From: Ampelomyces quisqualis
Taxonomy: Eukaryota; Ascomycota; Dothideomycetes; Pleosporales; Phaeosphaeriaceae
Assembly: GCA_018398575.1 (NCBI GenBank)
Contig: JAGTXZ010000005.1
Span: forward strand, 124,001 to 188,000
DNA length: 64,000 nucleotides
Reading direction: 5' to 3'
Each line of letters begins with the position of its first letter. Within the stretch, counting starts at the first letter, position 1. The translations under genes were made by a program, and so were the position numbers. Positions 52,283 through 64,000 of the stretch are shown here, piece by piece. The notes under the pieces are model-generated. The model was not told the origin of the DNA. It searched no databases and saw only the letters and a program-made list of their open reading frames with translations.

Positions 52283-53875
52283 ATGGCCTCACTTCTTCGC
52301 ACAGCAGGTCGCGCTCGACCAGCCTTGGTCAATGTCCAAAGGGCTTCAAGAGCTGCGCCAACTGCGGTCCGCAGGAGATACGCTTCTGCAGCTGCAGCAG
52401 CTGCTGTCCCCGACACAAGCAGCGAGCAGCCATTCTTCCCAGATGAGCCCACGGCTCCCATAATCCAGACCAAAATCCCTGGACCGAAAAGCAAAGAGGC
52501 CATCGACAGGCTGAGCAAGGTTTTTGACACACGAAGCTTGAACATGATGGCCGACTACTCACGGAGCTATGGAAACTAGTGTGTGAATCTTGCAAAGAAT
52601 TACAATGCCCAGCTCTCTGACAGGTTGTATAGCATCGCTGATCTTGATGGAAATGTTCTTCTCGATGTATACGCCCAGATAGCTTCCATTCCCGTGGGCT
52701 ACAACAACCCTGCCCTTCTCTTAGCCGCCACGTCCCCAGAAATGGCATCGGCAATCATCAATCGACCAGCGCTTGGAAACTTCCCTCAGCACGACTGGGC
52801 TGAGATCCTCGAATCTGGAGTTCTCTCGGTTGCACCCAAAGGCCTAAATCAAGTCTTCACTGCGCAGGCTGGATCAGACGCAAATGAGCTTGCATACAAA
52901 GCAGCATTCATGTGGCGGCGCCAACAAGAACGAGGAGGTGCAAATGCCGAATTCTCGGCCGAAGACATCTCCTCCTCCATGAACAACCAATCCCCTGGCG
53001 CCCCAGCTCTCTCCATCCTATCCTTCAAATCCGGGTTCCACGGCCGCCTCTTCGGCAGCTTATCCACCACGCGCTCCAAACCCATCCACAAACTCGACAT
53101 CCCAGCCTTTGACTGGCCCCAAGCCCCCTTCCCCATGCTCAAATACCCGCTCTCCGAATACGCCGCCGAAAACGCCGCCGAAGAACAGCGCTGCCTCGCA
53201 GAAACCGAACGGCTGATCAAAGAATGGCACGCCCCGCCAGCAGCCGTCGTAGTCGAGCCCGTGCAATCCGAAGGCGGCGACAACCACGCCTCCTCAACCT
53301 TCTTCCGCGGCCTGCGCCATCTCACCAAGAAGCACAACGTGCTCTTCATCGTCGACGAAGTCCAAACCGGCGTCGGCGCGACGGGCAAATTCTGGGCCCA
53401 CGAGCACTGGAACCTAAGCAGCCCGCCGGACATGGTAACCTTTAGCAAAAAAGCCCAAACTGCAGGCTACTACTACGGCAACAACGACTTGCGCCCCAAC
53501 CAGCCCTATCGCCAGTTCAACACGTGGATGGGCGACCCCGCGCGCGCCATCTTGTTCCGCAGCATCATCCGCGAAATACACCGTCTGGATCTCGTGCGCA
53601 ACACCGCTGCTACCGGCCACCATCTCTTCGCCGGCCTCGAGCGCCTGGCGGAGCGCTTCCCCGGCGAGATTCAGAATCTGCGCGGTAAGGGCCAGGGCAC
53701 GTTCATTGCGTGGGATAGTCCGCGGCGCGACGCGGTGCTCAAAATGGGCAAGGCGCATGGGGTGAATATCGGGGGGTCGGGCGAGAAGGCGGTGCGGTTA
53801 AGGCCCATGTTGATTTTCCAGCAGAGACATGCGGATTCGCTGTTGGAGAGGTTGGAGAAGATTTTCTTGGCGTGA
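52283..53875 (+). CDS. gatA: 4-aminobutyrate aminotransferase, mitochondrial
   Basis: Two exons, 52283-52578 and 52633-53875, with a 54-bp intron; 512 aa. The enzyme transfers the amino group of GABA to 2-oxoglutarate in the GABA shunt. Residues 1-38 form an Arg/Ala-rich presequence (MASLLRTAGRARPALVNVQR...). Family landmarks: IADLDGNVLLDVYAQI, NRPALGNFPQHDW, GSDANELAYKAAFM, FHGRLFGSLSTTRSK, VEPVQSEGGDN, FIVDEVQTGVGATGKFWAHE and the PLP lysine in TFSKKAQTAGYYY (Lys371/372). The C-terminal RGKGQGTFIAWD and SGEKAVRLRPML are also present. The acceptor is at 52631-52632 (TATAG), not at the CAG ten bases earlier, because only the former keeps the frame. Confidence 0.96.
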
Positions 53876-54462
53876 ACCATGGATGCGGCATCAAGATAGT
53901 CTGTCATTACATGGCATGCTAGGGCTCGTTAACATGTTGCGAAACAGCGTGCGCACGCCAAGTTGATTCATCGTTGATACTATTCTCTTTACATTTCCGC
54001 TCTTCGACTCATGCCGCCCTACGTGCAGAAAGATTGCCGTCATTCGCATCATCATAGATCTGTAGTCCCAAAGCCGAACATTTTGTACAAACGGCTCGCC
54101 TTCCAGCCATGGCTCGCCAGATCAGGTCGCAACAACGACCATGTCGCTGTGGTGGTTGAATAAAAGGAAATCAAAATCCGAGGTAGTGTCGCTGGCATGA
54201 TTATGCCCGAGCCTCCTCATGGGTATCACCGTGAGAAAATGTATAGATAGCCCTAGTACCGATGCGCCAAGAGGGCGGAAAAGTAAGAGTCAATGAGGAA
54301 ATGCCGCCAGTGAACGCCGGAAACAAGGGAGTGGTAGGTTTGTGTATGCAACCATGGATTTGGGGCCGTGACAGAAAGCAGTGGGTGTGAATTGAGCAGG
54401 CAACGTTCCTGACGCTTGTCAATTCAAGATGCGGCATCATGTACAGCGAGCCAATGTTGTGC
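53876..54462. other. Convergent 3' flanks
   Basis: Lies between the stop codons of gatA (+) and the 798-aa nuclear protein gene (-). Nothing else seen. Confidence 0.45.
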
Positions 54463-56905
54463 TCAATCCGCCTTGTCGAGGTTGACGCGCAGCTGGTAGT
54501 CCAGCTTTTCCTTCTCGCAGAACTCAGCGAGGAACTTGAGCCCAAACCGTACAGCCTGGATGGGAGTGGTATCGCTTGAAAGGGGCAGGAAGTATGGTCC
54601 AGACATGCGTGCGCCGTTGACTTTCTCTGGCTCCTTTACAACCTTGGCATTAGCTTCCCGGCCAAGAAACGTTTTCTTGTACATTGACTGTATGTCCTCA
54701 GAAGGGAGCGCAATTCTAGCATCTTGGTAGTGCGAATGCATCTTCATGGTATGGTCGGATAGAAGGGAGAAGTTCGACAACAGTGCGGCGTGCTGTTTCG
54801 CCAAGTCGGCGTGCGGAACATCTTGTGGAGAATCGTGTGGTCGTGATGTGGCTGCGCGCTGAGAGACCTGGGTACAAATGTTGGAGGCAATGACCGAACT
54901 CAGATAGGAACGGAGTCCGTCGAGGTGCTTGAAATCTTTTGTGCTGCGAGCATACGAGAGGCAGAGAGGCAGGAGAGTTTTCCAAGTGCCCTCAACCTCG
55001 CCGAGGCGCCCACGTAGTCCAAGCGAAGCGTCTTGTGCATGATATGCAGCCATATAAGATCTGCACCAAATTAGCACAGGTACCAGCCAATGACGGCGTA
55101 GCTTACAGAATGCATTCCATGTTAGTAACAGCGGCTCGCTTTTCATCTTGCTTCGTATTCGATTTTCCTGTATTTTGAAGGATCTTGGTCGCTTCGTGTT
55201 TGAGCGCACGTCCCATCTGGTTTAACTTCATCGAGGTTTGATTTAGCAAGTTGAAACCAGCTGGCTTCATGTCGTTCAAAGGAGCAGAGGTCGGACCACC
55301 CCTAGCTTCTATCTTGGCCCCTGCAGGCGTAGACACTGATCGACCAGGTGTTGAATCATTGCTCTCGGTCGAGTGAGTGCGTAACATGCTGACTGTCTTG
55401 TGGCTGTTCTTCGGCGTAGCGTACTGAGGTTGGCTCTTTTGCGCACTGGACTTGTTCGAAACTGATGGCGATGAGACGACTTGTTGCAGAGGGGTATGTG
55501 AGCGGTCCTGTGACGATGCTGCTCTTGGCCGCTTGGAAGGTACTGCTGATGGCACATCGTCGTCGGTACGAGGGCGCTTCTTCGCGATCTTTGGGGCCAG
55601 AGTGATTGTAACAGCAGGTTTTGTGGCCGGAGCAGAGACGGGGGTTGTGTTGTCCGATCGCCGCGCAGCGACCTTGGGCACCGGCTTCTTCTTTCGTGGC
55701 TCCTCTTCCTGGATCTTTGTTTGCGAGTTGCTCGGTGCGTCTCTTGTTTCCACGCGCCCCTTCTTCTCCGCGGCCGATCTCTTGGACGGCAGGCGAAGAA
55801 GTTGTGACACGGTTGGGATCTTTGCCTTTGAGAATTTCAGCTTCACAACAAGGCGTGGGCTCACTTCCTCCTTGATTTTGGGTACCTCAATATTGGGCGA
55901 CTTGCCGTTGATCGAGACCGATCTTATCCGTGGCTCTGTCTTGGTGGGTGTGATCGGCTTGTGTGAACTTGCGCCAGGTACTGCCAGCGACTGGCTCTTG
56001 CGATCCGACGAAGACGTAGAGGCATTTGATTCTGCTCGCTTGCGTTGCATGTCGATCTTGTCTAGCTCGGTCTGGATGTTCGTAGGCAAAGTCGGAGAAA
56101 GTATATCCGGGAAGCCGTAAGGGTTGCCTGGTGGTTCGTGGACGGGCGACAAGAGTGGAGGTAGACCATGAGGGGTCCTGTCGGAGTGTGTGGATTTGTC
56201 AAGGTTGATCTTGGGACCGGCAGCATCGGCTTTGCGCGGACGTTGAGCTGCTGGGTCGGAGCCATCGTGGCCGGCCTTGGTAGCCTTGCGTTGGTCGCGC
56301 GCGTCGTTTGAGGCCCTGTCAATTTTCAGCGTCACAGTCTCTTGCATCACAGACTTGGCGTACCGAATGGGCTGCCCCGCCTGGTGCTCCTGCTTCTCCG
56401 GCTTGTTCGCTGCGTTCACTTGCTCCAGGTTGACCTTGGTTGGTGGCAGTGTGGGTGACGCCTTTTTGGAGCCAGGTGTGACCGTGCCGTTGGCTTGCTT
56501 CACCTTGAAGGCAGACAGATTGAGCTTCTTCTTTGCGACCTGTCCACCGGCATTGGAGGCGCGCGAGTCAGGTCGCTCAGGCTCCGGGTCGTCGTCGCCA
56601 GCCTGCAGCTCCAGGCAGTCCTGGCATGGCTCGCGATAGACATATGTCCTATACTGCAGAGGCTCTTCATCAGGCCGCCAAAGGTGTCCCAGCATCCAGG
56701 CATTGGCCTCTTGTTGCGAGTGGTAGCGGTACGGGTTCAACGATGGCGTAGAAAGAATGTAGGGCACCCGCGGCGTCGCTGCCTTGATGCGCTTGAAGAC
56801 GGCGTCTAGCTCGTCGAGATCCTCTTGCTCATCCTTGGAGAAGCTCTTGCGCTTCAGTCCTCGCGTGGTCGCAACGGTGGGCTCAGGTCGGTCTGGTCCC
56901 GACAT
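54463..56905 (-). CDS. Large disordered nuclear protein, unknown
   Basis: Two exons, 56905-55107 and 55060-54463, with a 46-bp intron (GTAAGC...GTGCAG); 798 aa. The start is MSGPDRPEP at 56905; the frame is open to 57196 but that extension is leader-like. Residues 10-95 look ordered (LDELDAVFKRIKAATPRVPYI, ANAWMLGHLWRPDEEPLQYR, CQDCLEL). A KKKLNLSAFKVKQ motif occurs near 125. A long Ser/Pro/Lys-rich disordered region follows to about 590, with several basic nuclear signals (KKKPVPK, KIAKKRPR, PSKRPR). The C-terminal 200 residues are helical (LRGRLGEVEGTWKTLLPLCL, FKHLDGLRSYLSSVIASNIC). Likely a chromatin-associated protein, by composition only. Confidence 0.75.
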
Positions 56906-57826
56906 GGTGGGCTGCCGAGTCGTCGTGGTGGAGGGCACCGAGCGCTGCGCGTGTAGCAGTCGACGAGTGAGTGGGATGTGCGAGTGGATATAGCAGGGTT
57001 CGAAGACGCATGAAGGTGGAGCGCGACGAGCCAAGAGGAGCTGGTGGCGGGGTGATGGCGGATAGCGGTGGTCGAGGTGAATGGGCGCGCGTTTGTCCGC
57101 AGACGAGGTGATGGTGCGCAACCACAATTGACGTCTCTGCGACACTAGCAAGTATGCCAGCTGCAATACGATAGGGCTGTCGCCTTCACCTGGCACCAGC
57201 GGCTTGCCTAGTTCGAGGACAACTTCAGCCTCGGATGCGCGATTGGGCTGAGACCACGAGAGTCCACCATCGCCTGCCTCGAGGAGTGTATGCCCGCGTA
57301 CTCGGTAACGCGACGCGATGGCGAGGGTGAAGGGCCGGCCCGGTGCGTGCAGAGGTCAGGGACTGTTTGGGGGTGAGAGTGTCCTAGGATGGCATGGCAT
57401 GGCGGTATGCGGCATGTCCATACGTCGGAGATGTAAGCGGCGCGTGCGCGGGAGAATGCTGGCCACGCTCATTGGCTGCCAGTCGCGACTCCGGGACTGG
57501 TGCCTTGCTACGTCATCCTCACTGTTCAGACGGTCTTGGGGGTCATGAGACGCTACGGGGAACGAAATGCACATGCTGTCAGGCCTCGTGAGTGAAGCGT
57601 TGCACACCGTCCCCGTACTGCGTAGATACTCTGGTACAAGGGGTACGAGATCGGCCCTAGCTCAGGGTCCGGGTGACCATCACATGTCTATCACAGTAGT
57701 CAACAATCTATATTGTTGATACGGTACTCCGTAGCAAGATGATCATTATCCTGGCTTCGGAGACTAAGAAGGGCGCAGCGTGCTCTTCATCTACCAAAAT
57801 GCTCCATCCCGGGCGCTAGTATGCAC
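56906..57826. other. Intergenic
   Basis: Promoter of the 798-aa protein gene and 3' flank of the XRCC4-like gene. The 57.3-57.6 kb part is open in several frames on both strands without protein features. Confidence 0.4.
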
Positions 57827-58949
57827 CTACAGCTCCTCGTCTTCAGTGTCATCACCCCCGTCTTCTGCCACAGGCAGCCGTGGCTTTTCTGGTTGTCTGC
57901 TTTGCGCGGCCGGGCGTCCAAACGGCAGTTCACGCTTTGGCGGAGGACGCGATGGCAGAGCTATGTCTTCCTCTTCGTCTGTCTCGTCGTCTGACGGCTC
58001 GGGGGTGGCGGCGAGTGCATCATCGCTGTCTTGCTTTTCATCGCCGTCAGACTCGGCCCCAACGTCAGCTTCTGCCGCCTGTGCTGGGGCCTTTCGCTTA
58101 GACTGCCGGGATGCGCCTGCTTTATGTGGCTTTCGGTCGTCCCTGGCCGACTGAACAGCGGTTGCTGCGTTGCACTAGGTCAGCGAGGCCTGGGTTTGGA
58201 AGCTTATAACGTACCAACAGAGTTATCCACCTTGACTGTAGCTAGGAGTCGGCTTTGATCTCTGATTTTCCTCTTCTTTTCATTCAGCAGGTCCATGAAC
58301 TGCTCCAGCATCGCTGTCTCCGTCTCGTTCTTAGTCTTGATGAAGTCATCTAGCTGTGCGTTCAACTTTGCAATTGTGTCTTGCTCGGCGCTCGCTCTTG
58401 CTTTCAGATGGGCAAGTTCTTGGAGCGTCTGCAAATGGGCTTTAGCCGATATCTGCGCCCATTCGAATGGGTTGAATTCCAAGTCGTCGTCTTTTGGCAG
58501 CACAATCTCGCCCAGTGTGACCTTTCTTCATTCAGCCAAGTTTGGGGATGCAGGGAAGCATCTCACCTTGATACCCTGAACATCTTGCCGAAGAGATAGC
58601 TCAAGGTTGTGTTTGAGGGTATAGACCAAACGCACGCCGTTCAACATGCCACTCTGGTTCTTCGCCGGCTGTTGGAGCAGGAAATGGGATAGAACGGCGG
58701 CCCAGTCATCATCGCTACCCTTGAATTTGTGTTTCAACTGTGCAAGATTGCGCTCCTTGACTAACGGAGCGTTAGAGGCGTCAAGCGGGGCAAGTTGCTC
58801 GTCTTACTTGTAGTCACATATGGGTTCTCGCCCTCGCAACCCACTAGCCGCAGGTCCAGTGGGTGAGTTCCCTGTTGCTGCACTTGGACCACGACAAGCT
58901 CTCCGCGACCACTAGCCGGCTCGACGCAGATGATGTGGCGGTCGGCCAT
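57827..58949 (-). CDS. xrcc4: XRCC4/Lif1-like end-joining factor
   Basis: Four exons: 58949-58808, 58760-58567, 58521-58215 and 58164-57827, giving 326 aa; introns 47, 45 and 50 bp. XRCC4 (Lif1) dimerises and stabilises DNA ligase IV in non-homologous end joining. The predicted layout fits: a beta-rich head (about residues 1-120, from MADRHIICVEP through GVRLVYTLKHNLELSLRQDV), then a long helical stalk (about 135-215, HLQTLQELAHLKARASAEQD, TAMLEQFMDLLNEKKRKIRD). A disordered tail follows with a basic SKRKAP signal and acidic runs (SDDETDEEEDI, ending DDTEDEEL) typical of casein-kinase-2 sites. Identification rests on architecture plus sequence resemblance to fungal XRCC4 proteins. Confidence 0.83.
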
Positions 58950-59560
58950 GGCGAGATGGAGCTAATCGCGGCCTACTTGGTTTTCGGCGATGATGTCGCA
59001 GCGCACTGTGAGTAGAGAGCCTTGGCGGGTGTGGCACAAAACCTTGTCGTGATGAGGATGATGCTTGCCCGGAGGTGCGCTGACACGGCGGAACAGCGAC
59101 CCAGCCAGTTTCGTGTGGCCAGCAGGACTCTGTCGAAACAACAGCTGCAGCGCGCAAAGGGGCGACGGCACGGAGTGGTTTATGTTTTCCGCGTTGCTCG
59201 GGACCTGCAGCAGGCAGCAGAAGCATGCCGCGACAGGCCAGACACGCACGCGCGAACAAACTCTGGGCTACGAGCAAGCCAGTGCCTGGCGTCGCACGGG
59301 TCCGCGCCATGTTGGGGAAACGCCGTGGGTTGCTGTTGTTTGCGCATCAGCCGAGTTCTGCGCACGAGGCGCCCGTCGCACCCGCCGCCCTGCAGCTCCA
59401 ACCTCGCCATTTTGCGACACGTGCTGCTCGCTTCCACCGCCCACCGCCCATTGCCCACCGCCCACCGCCCACCGCCCACCCGCGGCGACGACACCTCGAC
59501 ACCACCACACTCGACACACCACTCGCCACTCGCCACACGCCACACGCCCCCCGCGCCCGC
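58950..59560. promoter_or_regulatory. Divergent promoter, xrcc4 / byr4
   Basis: 611 bp between divergent ATGs, with a C-rich repeat near the byr4 side. Open frames cross it on both strands because of high GC content, not because of coding function. Confidence 0.5.
59434..59480. repeat. CCACCGC microsatellite in byr4 leader
   Basis: A 7-bp unit (CCACCGC) is repeated about six times with one TTG interruption, 80-130 bases before the byr4 ATG. Confidence 0.85.
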
Positions 59561-62220
59561 ATGGCTGCTCCCACCCGCAGCTTTGCCCAGCGCATGGCCT
59601 CGACGGCCTCGGTCGCCTCCAACGCGTCCCGGTTCGAGAGCTGGGACGACGGCGACTTCGAGCACAGCGACGGGCTGCTCTTCAAGACGGCGGCCATGCA
59701 CACGCTGTCCTCGCGCATGTCGGTGCGCTCCGAATCCAACGCGGGCGACGACGACTGGCAGGTGCTGCTGGCTCCCGACGACGCCCTGTCGACCACCCGC
59801 GCCATCCACTCGGCGCAGCAGGCGGGCATCCCCATCCCCGCCAGCGTGCCGTCGTCGGCGCTGCTCGGCGGCTCGATCCAGCGGCTGGGCCGCAAGACGT
59901 CGGCGCGCAGCATGGACGTCGACGACGACTGGGGCAACGACCTGGAGCTCCCCCGCAACCCCGGCGAGGGCCTGAAGCTCAAGCCGCCCGCGCCGCTCAC
60001 GCCCGCCGAAGAGCACGACGACTTCGACGACTGGGGCGAGGGCAGCCTGGGCATCCGCTTTGCGGGCACGCGCCGGGATGCGCGCGGCGCCCGCAGCTCC
60101 TCCGTGTCGGCCATGAGCCCCAGCCTGGGCAGCTGCATGACGCTGGAGAGCGAAGACGACGACCTCAACGGCCTCGTGCTGCCCACCGAGCCACTCGACT
60201 TCACCGCCCGCCTCGAGAGGCTCAAGAAGACGCCGCTCCCGACTCCCGACGCGTCCCCGATGCCCTCGGAGCACCACCGCCCCCTGCCGCCCACCTCGGC
60301 GCCCACCTCGACCACCCCCGTCGACTTCCCGTCGTCGCCTGCCTCGCCGCCGGTCGACAGCCCGAGTGCACCTTCTCTCGACAGCCCCACGGTCATCGCA
60401 CCCAAGCCCCGCCCCGCAGTCGACGACGAGGACTTCTTGGACGGCCTCGACTTTGGCGACGCCGACGCCTTCGACAGTGCGAAGCTCACCCTCAACCGCA
60501 ATGTCGTCGTGAAGAAGCCGGAGCCCAAAGCTTGCGCGCCCCCCGCTGCACGTCCCGCCACCACCATCACCTTCACAGACAGGCCAAATTCTTCCCGCAT
60601 TCCGCGGCCGCTGCCGTCCTCGAATCGTACTCGCCTGACACCCGTCTATGAGAGTGGCGCCTCCACGCAGACTCACAGCCGACCCATGCCTACAACGACG
60701 AGCGCGCAGCTCCTGCGTGCCAAACGGTCCGCCCCAGTGCTGCGCAACAGCAATCTCCATCCCTCCCGAAGCCACCTCCCCTTCCTCCCTGCTGGCAACT
60801 CCACGGCACAATCGCATCACGTCAAGTCCAAGAGCTCACAGCCCCAGCTCCGTCGCGACTCAGATCCTCGTCGGCCCCAATCCCCCTCAACGCGCTCGTA
60901 CTCGCGCGCCGAGACACCCAGCCGGTCGGGCATGCGACGAGATCTTGCTCCCTCGGCCTTGTCCCGTCATCCACCACCCAAGAAGCTTACAGAACCCCAG
61001 CGCAAACGCAACTACGGCGACGGCCATGAGCTTGACTCGTTCGATGATCTGCCCACCTCAGCCACCAAGGAAAAGACGTTCGAAAAGGTGCCGCGCAACG
61101 TGGCAAGCAACAAATCCCTGCGACAGCAGCCGAGCCATTCTCGACTGCCCATGCTTGATCGCATGGCGACACCTCTACCACAGACACCGAGAAGCCCTCC
61201 CAAGATGGATCATACGCCCCGCTTCGCGCGAGACACTGCAGCTAGTAGGAATGCACGTGAGCAGCGACTGGCAGGTACGCGGACAAGAGGCGATGGCCCA
61301 ATTGCACCGCGACCCATGAGCTGGGCAGCTCAAGTCGCGGCTCGCAGTCCTCATACCAGCCCTATTGCTCACAAGAAGAAAGGAACAGGCCAAAAGCCCC
61401 AGTTGATCCGACAAATGACACAACCATACATGCAGAGTAAGTTCACCCGTCCAGTCTTTCAGGTATCACTAACAATCCGCTAGACGAGAAAGGCATGGTC
61501 TATAACCCCACCATGCAGCGCTGGGAAGGCAATGAGGAAGCTCTCGCGTCCTTCACAACCTTACCTAATTCATCGACAACGACCCTCGCTTTGACCACGG
61601 CAAGTACGCCAACATTCGCACCACCTGGCCACCCACTCACCAGACCCCATGACCGCTCACACTCGATATCGCATACTGCTCTCTCGACAATCCACGCTAC
61701 GCAGAAGAGCTTTTCTTCTCGCATGGCCAAGTATGCACCACCGCCTTCGCCTGCAGCAGTACCTATGCCGGTGCCTTCGCCTCCACGACCTGCCTTGATC
61801 TCGCACATTTCTCAACCTCGTGGTGTGCTACACGAAGGTCGCATGGTCTTTGATCCCATCAAGATGAAATGGCTCAAAGCGCCTCGCCATTCCAACGGCC
61901 CTCGCTCACCGTCTGAGTTTGACGACGATGAGGAGGATCCTTTTGCCGGCATCGAAGACTTCAAAGACAACGAAAGCATTGCTGGTAGAAGCAATGTACC
62001 GGGCGATGTAGGGTCGCCTGGTGCTCAAGACCAAACCTTCGTTGGCGAAGAGTTCGATGTTGGGCCTGGCTTCATCCGTCGACAACGCGAGGAGGAGGCC
62101 ATCTGGCGGCGCAGAGTTGATGGCTGGGTCGGCGGACTCTGCGACAATGGCGAGCACAGAGGCGGATGGAGATGGGCGATCCGCGAGTTCGCTGCGAGTG
62201 CTGGCGCATCACAGTATTGA
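59561..62220 (+). CDS. byr4: Byr4-type septation regulator (GAP subunit)
   Basis: Two exons, 59561-61436 and 61484-62220, with a 47-bp intron; 870 aa. Byr4 (Bfa1 in budding yeast) partners with the TBC protein Cdc16/Bub2 as a two-component GAP that switches off the Spg1 GTPase of the septation initiation network at the spindle pole. The N-terminus has the acidic, Trp-containing repeats typical of the family (SRFESWDDGDFEHSDGLLF, DDDWGNDLELP, DDFDDWGEGSLGI, DDEDFLDGLDFGD). The middle is Ser/Pro-rich. Near the end are two related boxes, KGMVYNPTMQRWEGNE and GRMVFDPIKMKWLK, then an ordered helical finish (EEEAIWRRRVDGWV). The upstream frame is open to 59225 but the family-like start is MAAPTRSFAQRM. 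Confidence 0.88.
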
Positions 62221-62990
62221 TGTTCCCGCCACTCCTGTACATGACCCACGACACACTTATGATTTTACGACAACTGCATCGCAAGCTTGATTACACGGCG
62301 CGTTTTGTTTACCAATGGCACAGAAAGAGGACGATGTAATGATGGGCATTGGATCAAGGTTTTTTTGTCCAGATATCCAGAGTGTTATGATGGGTGTGCC
62401 TGCTTGCATACAGGCCACCTCACTCTTTTTACGACGCATTTACGACTCATGACTTTTTGCATTAGATAATAAGGGCTTCGTTGCTCAGCGTAGACGAATC
62501 ATGACGTCCGATTTTCAACCTTGGCATACTTTTCTTCAAGTCTCGTTCGTGAGCCCTGTTGCGCTGACAATACGCCAGTTGTTTACATGCACTACATACC
62601 CACCGCTTGACAATAGGGCCCAACACGTGCCGTCGGACTGGCCTCACGCGCCCTTGGAGGGATTGACATGGACTCAGGTCGGGCTGGTGGAGAAGAGGGT
62701 GGTTTGGCACGTCGATTGTTGTCAGTGCCACGCCAAATGTCGCGCAATGCATGTTTCCTTGTACGTAGACGTGGATCAGCTGGCGTCGTGGAAATGACTG
62801 ATTGCTACAAAGTCCCAAGATGGATGGTGGTACATGCTACGACTTGCACTTGGGTGCCGTGGACATGTTCAAGCAGAGTAGACCGACCGTGAAGTTGGGG
62901 TTGGCAAACGCGGGCCGGGTGTGCCGACGACTTCTTGTTCCCGCCACACTCACGGTGCAGGTGCCATCAGGCGACGAGAATCGCGGCCTG
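62221..62990. other. Convergent 3' flanks
   Basis: Lies between the stops of byr4 (+) and the trypsin gene (-). No gene seen; a 118-codon open stretch on the minus strand (62462-62818) has no features. Confidence 0.45.
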
Positions 62991-63891
62991 TTATAAGTTG
63001 CTGGTGATGAAGGACGAGAGCGCGCCAATGCTAGCGTATACACCGGGCTTGCCGGGCTGGGCACAGCCTGCACCCCAAGATACTATGCCAATGAGCGCCT
63101 TGTCTGGGCTGACAACAGGGCCGCCGCTATCGCCCTGGCAAGAGTCCTTGCCACCGGCATCCAAGCCAGCGCAGAACATGGTGTCGGTGATGGCCCGGGT
63201 GTTGTCGGAGTAGTTGTTGCTGCAGGTAGCGCGCGAGACAACGGGGACATCTACTTTGCGGAGGGTTGTGGAATCGGTGCCTCCCGAGGTTGTGTCTCCC
63301 CTTTGAGAAAAAGTGAGAATGATGCGAAGCAGCCCGACAACGGGAGGACTTACCAGCCATAGACGGTAGCAGTGGAGCCAGCGGCCGGGTCAGAACCTGG
63401 TGCAGCAAGGGCTGCGTAGCTAATCGTAGAGTTGGTCGCGACGACGGTCGAGAGCTTGATGATGGCTACGTCACTGTCCGAGGTTCCGTCGTTGTACTTG
63501 GGATGGAGCAAGATGGACGCAACTTGGGCAGTAGTTCCGCCTGAATTTCGATCCTAGATTGACGACTAAGTACTTTGCTGGTCTGGGTATTGAGACAATC
63601 ACTTACAAGCGATCCAGCACGAATACTGAACGTGGAATTGGTGCGACCAAAGTAGCAGTGAGCCGCACTCACAACCGTGTTGGCATTGAGCAGAGTACCA
63701 CCGCACAAGTGGCCAAATCCGGCCAATTGAACGCTCACCATGGACGGAAGGTCGCCTTGGGAAGCGGGAACGCCGCCGACGATGTCCGAGGGGCCCTCCT
63801 CCCAGTTGAAAGGAGGGTCGTCCCGAGGAATCGCTGCGCCAGAGATGAGGGCAGGCACCGCAAGGGCGGCGAAGACGGATTTAGCGAGCAT
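62991..63891 (-). CDS. Secreted trypsin-like serine protease
   Basis: Three exons: 63891-63607, 63553-63354 and 63300-62991, giving 264 aa; both introns 53 bp. It is an S1-family endopeptidase. A signal peptide (MLAKSVFAALAVPALISGAA) is followed by a short propeptide and the activation junction before IVGGVPASQGDLPSM. The catalytic triad is intact: His78 in SAAHC, Asp123 in DSDVAII and Ser220 in CQGDSGGP. Asp214, six residues before the serine, matches the trypsin S1-pocket Asp, predicting cleavage after Lys/Arg. The remaining typical features are CGGTLL, YGWGDTTSGG, MFCAGLDAGGKDSC and GIVSWGAGCAQPGKPGVYA. The intron after TG of the YGW codon is phase 2. Fungal trypsins are extracellular and often host- or substrate-associated. 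Confidence 0.96.
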
Positions 63892-64000
63892 GATGGTAGT
63901 ATTGAAAGCGAAAGGCTGGAGACGTAGCGATGGAGAAAAGCCCACTGACTGGTCTCTAGGTGTAGATGGATCTCCCATTCTTATAGACCAGACCACAGGA
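63892..64000 (-). promoter_or_regulatory. Trypsin gene core promoter
   Basis: A CTATAAG box on the minus strand at about 63980-63986 lies some 90 bp upstream of the ATG, a normal TATA position for a highly inducible fungal secreted enzyme. The rest of the promoter is beyond the window. Confidence 0.5.

Noticed and set aside
59180..60820. 546-codon minus-strand ORF opposite byr4
   Set aside because: Antisense shadow of a GC-rich coding region; Gly/Val/Arg-rich without motifs.

Overview
The window is nuclear DNA of a filamentous ascomycete (Pezizomycotina), most likely a Dothideomycete. It shows short spliceosomal introns (38-96 bp, GT...AG, usually a CTAAC/CTGAC-like branch site), monocistronic genes on both strands and compact spacing. 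Marker genes include velvet VeA, the septation regulator Byr4, TRAPPII Trs130 and an O-acetylhomoserine sulfhydrylase. The class assignment is inference from gene content. There is no operon, CRISPR array or convincing tRNA. Gene models were built by hand from conserved reading frames and splice consensus.

Layout. 0-7 kb is accessory-like: uncharacterised proteins, a broken glycoside hydrolase family 16 relic, and two neighbouring disordered proteins that end in the same short Trp-Tyr-x-Gly-Phe-Arg-Arg tail. 8-13 kb is housekeeping: a PXB/DUF3818 protein, SPT4, and protein phosphatase 5 sharing a divergent promoter with SPT4. 13-19 kb is gene-poor, with a nonsense-broken coiled-coil relic and a coiled-coil protein carrying an 11-residue repeat. 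19-31 kb is dense: an SF1 helicase, TRS130 (7 exons), a small membrane protein and RFC4. 31-41 kb holds a secreted aspartic protease, veA, an unclear 0.5 kb locus, a three-exon membrane protein of unknown family and a nuclear coiled-coil protein. 41-46 kb holds a long-chain acyl-CoA synthetase ending in a peroxisomal AKL signal and the six-exon sulfhydrylase. 46-49 kb has no intact gene; it contains several decayed copies of one coding-phase repeat. 49-64 kb holds a WD40 protein, GABA transaminase, an uncharacterised nuclear protein, XRCC4/Lif1 divergent from Byr4, and a secreted trypsin.

Functionally this is mostly a set of unrelated core genes: transcription elongation, DNA replication and end joining, Golgi traffic, septation, sulfur and GABA metabolism and development. 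Two secreted proteases are present. It does not look like a biosynthetic cluster. The best leads are the shared C-terminal motif near 5-7 kb, the decayed peptide-repeat tract at 47.1-48.6 kb, and the splice-dependent peroxisomal signal of the acyl-CoA synthetase.
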